From NCBI RefSeq assembly GCF_030463535.1, contig NC_132892.1:35443049-35507048 (forward strand): a stretch of 64,000 nucleotides of DNA, written 5' to 3'. The notes beneath the pieces were generated by a model, which had not been told where the DNA came from, ran no database searches, and saw nothing but the letters and a program-made list of their open reading frames with translations. The DNA is from Salminus brasiliensis (Eukaryota > Chordata > Actinopteri > Characiformes > Bryconidae). Below, piece after piece: positions 55,801 through 64,000 of this stretch. Within the stretch, counting starts at the first letter, position 1. Each line of letters opens with the position of its first letter. The position numbers were made by a program, and so were the translations under genes.

Positions 55801-58800
55801 CTGACCTTAAATTGTGAAAAACCTCACCATCACTGACCTCACACCATCCACAACCTCATCAACACTGACTTTAAACTGTGAACAACCTCATCAACACTGA
55901 CCTCACACCAACAACTTCATCAACACTGACCTTACACCATTAACAACCTCACCAACACTGACCTCACACTGTGAACAACCTCATCAACACTGACCTCACA
56001 CCATGAACAACCTCATCAACACTGACCTCACACTTTGAACAACCTCATCATCACTGACCTCACATCATCAACAACCTCATCCTCACTGACCTTGCACCAT
56101 CAACAACCTAATCAGCACTGACTTTACACCATGAGCAACCTTGCATCATCAACATCCTCATCCTCCCTGACCTTGCACCATCAACAACCTAATCAGCACT
56201 GACTTTACACCATGAGCAACCTCATCAACACTGACCTCACACCATCAACAACCTCATCACCACTGACCTCACACCATCCACAACCTCATCACCACTGATC
56301 TCACATTGTCAAAAATCTCATCATCACTGACCTCACATCATCAGCAACCTCATCAGCACTGACTTTACACCATGAACAACCTCATTAACACTGACCTCAC
56401 ATCATCAACAACCTCATCAACACTGGCCTTAAACTGTGAACAATCTCATCAACATGGACATCACACCATCAACAACCTCATCACCACTGACCTCACATCG
56501 TCAACAAACTCATCAACACGGACCTCACATCGTCGACAACCTCATCAACACTGACCTTACACATCAACAACCTCATCAACACTGACCTTAAACTGTGAGC
56601 AACCTCATCAACACTGATCTCACACCATCAACAACCTCATCAACACTGACCTCACACCATCAACAACCTCATCAACACTTACCTTAAACTGTGAACAACC
56701 TCATCAACACTGATCTTAAACTGTGAACAATCTCTTCAACATGGACATCACACCATCAACAACCTCATCAACACTGACCTTAAACTGTGCACAACCTCAT
56801 CAACACTGACCTCACACCATCAACAACCTCATCAACACTGACCTTAAACTGTGCACAACCTCATCAACACTGACCTCACACCATCAACAATCTCATCAGC
56901 ACTGAGCTTAAACTGTGAACCTCACCAACACTGACTTCACACCATCAACAACCTCATCAACACTGACCGTAAACTGTGAACAACCTCAGCACCACTGACC
57001 TCAGACCATCAACAATCTCATCAACATGAACATCACACCATCAACAACCTCATCAACACTGACTTCACACTTTCAACAACCTCATCAACACTGACCTTAA
57101 ATTGTGAAAAACCTCACCAACACTGACCTCACACCATCCACAACCTCATCAACACTGACTTTAAACTGTGAACAACCTCAGCACCACTGACCTCACACCA
57201 TCAACAACTTCATCAACACTGACCTCACACTGTGAACAACCTCATCAACACTGACCTCACACCAACAACTTCATCAACACTGACCTTACACCATTAACAA
57301 CCTCACCAACACTGACCTCACACTGTGAACAACCTCATCAACACTGACCTCACACTGTGAACAACCTCACCAACACTGACCTCACACAGTCAACAACCTC
57401 ATCAACACTGACCTCACACCATCAACAACCTCATCAACACTGACCTTAAACTGTGAACAAACTCATCAATACTGGCCTCAAACTGTGAACAATCTCATCA
57501 ACATGGACATCACACCATCAACAACCTCATCAACACTGACCTCACACAGTCGACAACCTCTTCAACGCTGACCTTACACCATCAACAACCTCAACACGGA
57601 CCCAACACTGTCAACAACCTCATCACCACTGACCTCACACCATCAACAACCTCATCACCACTGACCTCACACCATCAACAATCTTATAAACACTGACCTC
57701 ACATTGTCAACAATCTCATCATCACTGACCTCACATCATCAGCAACCTCATCAGCACTGACTTTACACCATGAACAACCTCATTAACACTGACCTCACAT
57801 CATCAACAAACTCATCAACACTGACCTCACACCATCAACAAGCTCATAAACACTGACCTCATCATCACTGACTTTACACCATCAACAACCTCATCAACAC
57901 TGACCTCACTGACTTTACACCATCAACAACCTCATCAACACTGACCTCACTGACTTTACACCATCAACAACCTCATCAACATTGACCTCACACCATCAAC
58001 AACCTCATCACCACTGACCTCACCCCATCAACAACCTCATCAACACTGACCTCACACCATCAACAATCTCATAAACAATGATCTCACATTTTCAACAATC
58101 TCATCATCACTGACCTCACATCATCAGCAACCTCATCAGCACTGACTTTACACCATGAACAACCTCATTACCACTGACCTCACATCATCAACAACCTCAT
58201 CAACACTGACCTTAAACTGTGAACAATCTCATCAACATGGACATCACACCATCAACAACCTCATAAACACTGACCTTAAACTGTGATCAACCTCATCAAC
58301 ACTGATCTTAAACTGTGAACAATCTCTTCAACATGGACATCACACCATCAACAACCTCATCAACACTAACCTCACACCATCAACAACCTCATCAACACTG
58401 ACCTTAAACTGTGCACAACCTCAGCACCACTGACCTCACAACATCAACAACTTCATCAACACTGACCTCACACTGTGAACAACCTCATCAACACTGACCT
58501 CACACCAACAACTTCATCAACACTGACCTTACACCATTAACAACCTCACCAACACTGACCTCACACTGTGAACAACCTCATCAACACTGACCTCACACTG
58601 TGAACAACCTCACCAACACTGACCTCACACAGTCAACAACCTCATCAACACTGACCTCACACCATCAACAACCTCATCAACACTGACCTTAAACTGTGAA
58701 CAAACTCATCAATACTGGCCTCAAACTGTGAACAATCTCATCAACATGGACATCACATCATCAACAACCTCATCAACACTGACCTCACACAGTCGACAAC

Positions 58801-61800
58801 CTCTTCAACGCTGACCTTACACCATCAACAACCTCAACACGGACCCAACACTGTCAACAACCTCATCACCACTGACCTCACACCATCAACAATCTCATCA
58901 CCACTGACCTCACACCATCAACAATCTTATAAACACTGACCTCACATTGTCAACAATCTCATCATCACTGACCTCACATCATCAGCAACCTCATCATCAC
59001 TGACTTTACACCATCAACAACCTCATCAACACTGACCTCACTGACTTTACACCATCAACAACCTCATCAACACTGACCTCACTGACTTTACACCATCAAC
59101 AACCTCATCAACATTGACCTCACACCATCAACAACCTCATCACCACTGACCTCACCCCATCAACAACCTCATCAACACTGACCTCACACCATCAACAATC
59201 TCATAAACAATGATCTCACATTTTCAACAATCTCATCATCACTGACCTCACATCATCAGCAACCTCATCAGCACTGACTTTACACCATGAACAACCTCAT
59301 TACCACTGACCTCACATCATCAACAACCTCATCAACACTGACCTTAAACTGTGAACAATCTCATCAACATGGACATCACACCATCAACAACCTCATAAAC
59401 ACTGACCTTAAACTGTGATCAACCTCATCAACACTGATCTTAAACTGTGAACAATCTCTTCAACATGGACATCACACCATCAACAACCTCATCAACACTG
59501 ACCTCACACCATCAACAATCTCATCAACACTAACCTTAAACTGTGCACAACCTCATCAACACTGACCTCACACCATCAACAATCTCATCAGCACTGAGCT
59601 TAAACTGTGAACAACCTCACCAACACTGACCTCACACCATCAACAACCTCATCAACACTGACCGTAAACTGTGAACAACCTCAGCACCACTGACCTCACA
59701 CCATCAACAATCTCATCAACATGAACATCACACCATCAACAACCTCATCAACACTGACCTCACACCATCAACAATCTCATCAACACTGACCTTAAATTGT
59801 GAAAAACCTCACCATCACTGACCTCACACCATCCACAACCTCATCAACACTGACCTCACACCAACAACTTCATCAACACTGACCTTACACCATTAACAAC
59901 CTCACCAACACTGACCTCACACTGTGAACAACCTCATCAACACTGACCTCACACCATGAACAACCTCATCAACACTGACCTCACACTTTGAACAACCTCA
60001 TCATCACTGACCTCACATCATCAACAACCTCATCCTCACTGACCTTGCACCATCAACAACCTAATCAGCACTGACTTTACACCATGAGCAACCTTGCATC
60101 ATCAACATCCTCATCCTCCCTGACCTTGCACCATCAAATACCTAATCAGCACTGACTTTACACCATGAGCAACCTCATCAGCACTGACCTCACACAGTCG
60201 ACAACCTCATCAACACTGACCTCACACCATCGACAACCTCATCACCACTGACCTCACACCATCCACAACCTCATCACCACTGACCTAACACCATCAACAA
60301 TCTCATAAACAATGATCTCACATTGTCAAAAATCTCATCATCACTGACCTCACATCATCAGCAACCTCATCAGCACTGACTTTACACCATGAACAACCTC
60401 ATTACCACTGACCTCACATCATCAACAACCTCATCAACACTGACCTTAAACTGTGAACAATCTCATCAACATGGACATCACACCATCAACAACCTCATAA
60501 ACACTGACCTTAAACTGTGATCAACCTCATCAACACTGATCTTAAACTGTGAACAATCTCTTCAACATGGACATCACACCATCAACAACCTCATCAACAC
60601 TGACCTCACACCATCAACAATCTCATCAACACTAACCTTAAACTGTGCACAACCTCATCAACACTGACCTCACACCATCAACAATCTCATCAGCACTGAG
60701 CTTAAACTGTGAACAACCTCACCAACACTGACCTCACACCATCAACAACCTCATCAACACTGACCGTAAACTGTGAACAACCTCAGCACCACTGACCTCA
60801 CACCATCAACAATCTCATCAACATGAACATCACACCATCAACAACCTCATCAACACTGACCTCACACCATCAACAATCTCATCAACACTGACCTTAAATT
60901 GTGAAAAACCCCACCAACACTGACCTCACACCATCCACAACCTCATCAACACTGACCTCACACCAACAACTTCATCAACACTGACCTTACACCATTAACA
61001 ACCTCACCAACACTGACCTCACACTGTGAACAACCTCATCAACACTGACCTCACACCATGAACAACCTCATCAACACTGACCTCACACTTTGAACAACCT
61101 CATCATCACTGACCTCACATCATCAACAACCTCATCCTCACTGACCTTGCACCATCAACAACCTAATCAGCACTGACTTTACACCATGAGCAACCTTGCA
61201 TCATCAACATCCTCATCCTCCCTGACCTTGCACCATCAAATACCTAATCAGCACTGACTTTACACCATGAGCAACCTCATCAGCACTGACCTCACACAGT
61301 CGACAACCTCATCAACACTGACCTCACACCATCGACAACCTCATCACCACTGACCTCACACCATCCACAACCTCATCACCACTGACCTAACACCATCAAC
61401 AATCTCATAAACAATGATCTCACATTGTCAAAAATCTCATCATCACTGACCTCACATCATCAGCAACCTCATCAGCACTGACTTTACACCATGAACAACC
61501 TCATTAACACTGACCTCACATCATCAACAACCTCATCAACACTGGCCTTAAACTGTGCACAACCTCATCAACATGGACATCACACCATCAACAACCTCAT
61601 CAACACTGACCTTAAACTGTGCACAACCTCACCAACACTGACCTCACACCATCAACAACCTCATCAACACTGACCGTAAACTGTGAACAACCTCATCAAC
61701 ACTGACCTCACACAGTCGACAACCTCTTCAACGCTGACCTTACACCATCAACAACCTCAACACGGACCCAACACTGTCAACAACCTCATCACCACTGACC

Positions 61801-64000
61801 TCACACCATCAACAACCTCATCACCACTGACCTCACACCATCAACAATCTTATAAACACTGACCTCACATTGTCAACAATCTCATCATCACTGACCTCAC
61901 ATCATCAGCAACCTCATCAGCACTGACTTTACACCATGAACAACCTCATTAACACTGACCTCACATCATCAACAAACTCATCAACACTGACCTCACACCA
62001 TCAACAAGCTCATAAACACTGACCTAACTGACTTTACACCATCAACAACCTCATCAACACTGACCTCACTGACTTTACACCATCAACAACCTCATCAACA
62101 TTGACCTCACACCATCAACAACCTCATCACCACTGACCTCACCCCATCAACAACCTCATCAACGCGGACATCACACCATCAACAACCTCATCAACACTGA
62201 CTTTACACCATGAACAACCTCATCAACACTGACCTCACACAGTCAACAACCTCATCAACACTGACCTCACACCATCAAGAACCTCATCAACACTGACCTC
62301 ACACCATCAAGAACCTCATCAACACTGACCTCACACCATCAAGAACCTCATCAACACTGACCTCACACATCAACAACCTCATCAACACTGACCTTAAACT
62401 GTGAGCAACCTCATCAACACTTACCTCACACTATCAACAACCTCATCAACACTGACCTTAAACTGTGAACAACCTCATCAACACTGACCTTAAACTGTGA
62501 ACAATCTCATCAACATGGACATCACACCATCAACAACCTCATCAACACTGACCTCACACCATCAACAATCTCATAAACAATGATCTCACATTTTCAACAA
62601 TCTCATCATCACTGACCTCACATCATCAGCAACCTCATCAGCACTGACTTTACACCATGAACAACCTCATTAACACTGACCTCACATCATCAACAACCTC
62701 ATCAACACTGACCTTAAACTGTGAACAATCTCATCAACATGGACATCACACCATCAACAACCTCATAAACACTGACCTTAAACTGTGATCAACCTCATCA
62801 ACACTGATCTTAAACTGTGAACAATCTCTTCAACATGGACATCACACCATCAACAACCTCATCAACACTGACCTCACACCATCAACAACCTCATCAACAC
62901 TAACCTTAAACTGTGCACAACCTCATCAACACTGACCTCACACCATCAACAATCTCATCAGCACTGAGCTTAAACTGTGAACAACCTCACCAACACTGAC
63001 CTCACACTATCAACAACCTCATCAACACTGACCGTAAACTGTGAACAACCTCAGCACCACTGACCTCACACCATCAACAATCTCATCAACATGAACATCA
63101 CACCATCAACAACCTCATCAACACTGACCTCAGACCATCAACAATCTCATCAACACTGACCTTAAATTGTGAAAAACCTCACCAACACTGACCTCACACC
63201 ATCCACAACCTCATCAACACTGACTTTAAACTGTGAACAACCTCATCAACACTGACCTCACACCAACAACTTCATCAACACTGACCTTACACCATTAACA
63301 ACCTCACCAACACTGACCTCACACTGTGAACAACCTCATCAACACTGACCTCACACCATGAACAACCTCATCAACACTGACCTCATACTTTGAACAACCT
63401 CATCATCACTGACCTTGCACCATCAACAACCTAATCAGCACTGACTTTACACCATGAGCAACCTCATCAACACTGACCTCACACCATCAACAATCTCATA
63501 AACAATGATCTCACATTTTCAACAATCTCATCATCACTGACCTCACATCATCAGCAACCTCATCAGCACTGACTTTACACCATGAACAACCTCATTACCA
63601 CTGACCTCACATCATCAACAACCTCATCAACACTGACCTTAAACTGTGAACAATCTCATCAACATGGACATCACACCATCAACAACCTCATAAACACTGA
63701 CCTTAAACTGTGATCAACCTCATCAACACTGATCTTAAACTGTGAACAATCTCTTCAACATGGACATCACACCATCAACAACCTCATCAACACTAACCTC
63801 ACACCATCAACAACCTCATCAACACTGACCTTAAACTGTGCACAACCTCAGCACCACTGACCTCACAACATCAACAACTTCATCAACACTGACCTCACAC
63901 TGTGAACAACCTCATCAACACTGACCTCACACCAACAACTTCATCAACACTGACCTTACACCATTAACAACCTCACCAACACTGACCTCACACTGTGAAC
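49875..64000. repeat. 32-bp satellite, more than 14 kb, runs off the right edge
   Basis: Same unit as 38835-43705 with more variants (CTGACTTTACACCATGAACA, GACCTTAAACTGTGAACA). Higher-order blocks are visible: ACCTTGCATCATCAACATCC at 56138, 60091 and 61193; CCCAACACTGTCAACAACCT at 57601, 58844 and 61767. No splice-flanked exon was found. It is the same intron, upstream of exon I, as in the 3' block. Confidence 0.94.

Noticed and set aside
38835..64000. CRISPR array
   Set aside because: Units are contiguous with no unique spacers, and the genome is a vertebrate's.

Overview
This window reads as vertebrate nuclear DNA from a teleost fish. The evidence is split genes with GT-AG introns, C2H2 zinc-finger genes with a fish-type N-terminal exon, a PRY-SPRY (B30.2) exon, and dispersed repeats I recognise from fish genomes (a SINE-like tail, an L2-type 3' tail, DNA-transposon termini). 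An otophysan such as a characin is my guess from the repeat families only. Roughly two thirds of the window is tandem repeat of at least a dozen unrelated unit types. That density, together with zinc-finger and SPRY genes, would suit a subtelomeric or otherwise recombination-prone region.

All supported genes are on the minus strand. (1) ZNF-A, about 13-5568, is an incomplete zinc-finger gene that runs off the left edge. Six exons are visible. Exons 3-4-5 form a three-finger cassette, and a second copy of exon 3 (13-187) starts the next cassette; the splice phases allow the whole cassette to duplicate in frame. (2) ZNF-B, 9420-12425, is a complete three-exon gene of 575 codons with 11 C2H2 fingers. 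Its first coding exon is a near copy of ZNF-A exon 1, so the two are tandem paralogues. (3) 12.6-21.2 kb is a gene desert made of three arrays with units of about 37 bp, 8 bp and 18/21 bp. (4) From 22087 to at least 49858 lies one large gene ending in a PRY-SPRY exon. Upstream of that exon I place 32 small exons (30-90 nt) encoding coiled coil. Every one is phase 1-1, and most sit between introns built of minisatellite DNA. (5) From about 49.9 kb to the right edge there is only a 32-bp-unit array, read as one satellite-filled intron of more than 14 kb in the same gene.

The SPRY gene is the main interest. Its coiled coil grew at two scales. An eight-exon block (exons I to B) is present twice, about 10.5 kb apart, and a pair of 63-nt exons, each exactly three heptads, is present four times inside a 41-bp satellite. 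Because each exon is frame-neutral, copies can be gained, lost or skipped without frameshift. The N-terminal part lies beyond the right edge. The duplication logic predicts further copies of exons J, K, L and M there. A solo LTR with a perfect 5-bp target duplication and a DNA transposon with terminal inverted repeats lie in its last introns.

Long open reading frames inside the satellites (up to 991 codons) result from repeat units lacking stops and are not genes.
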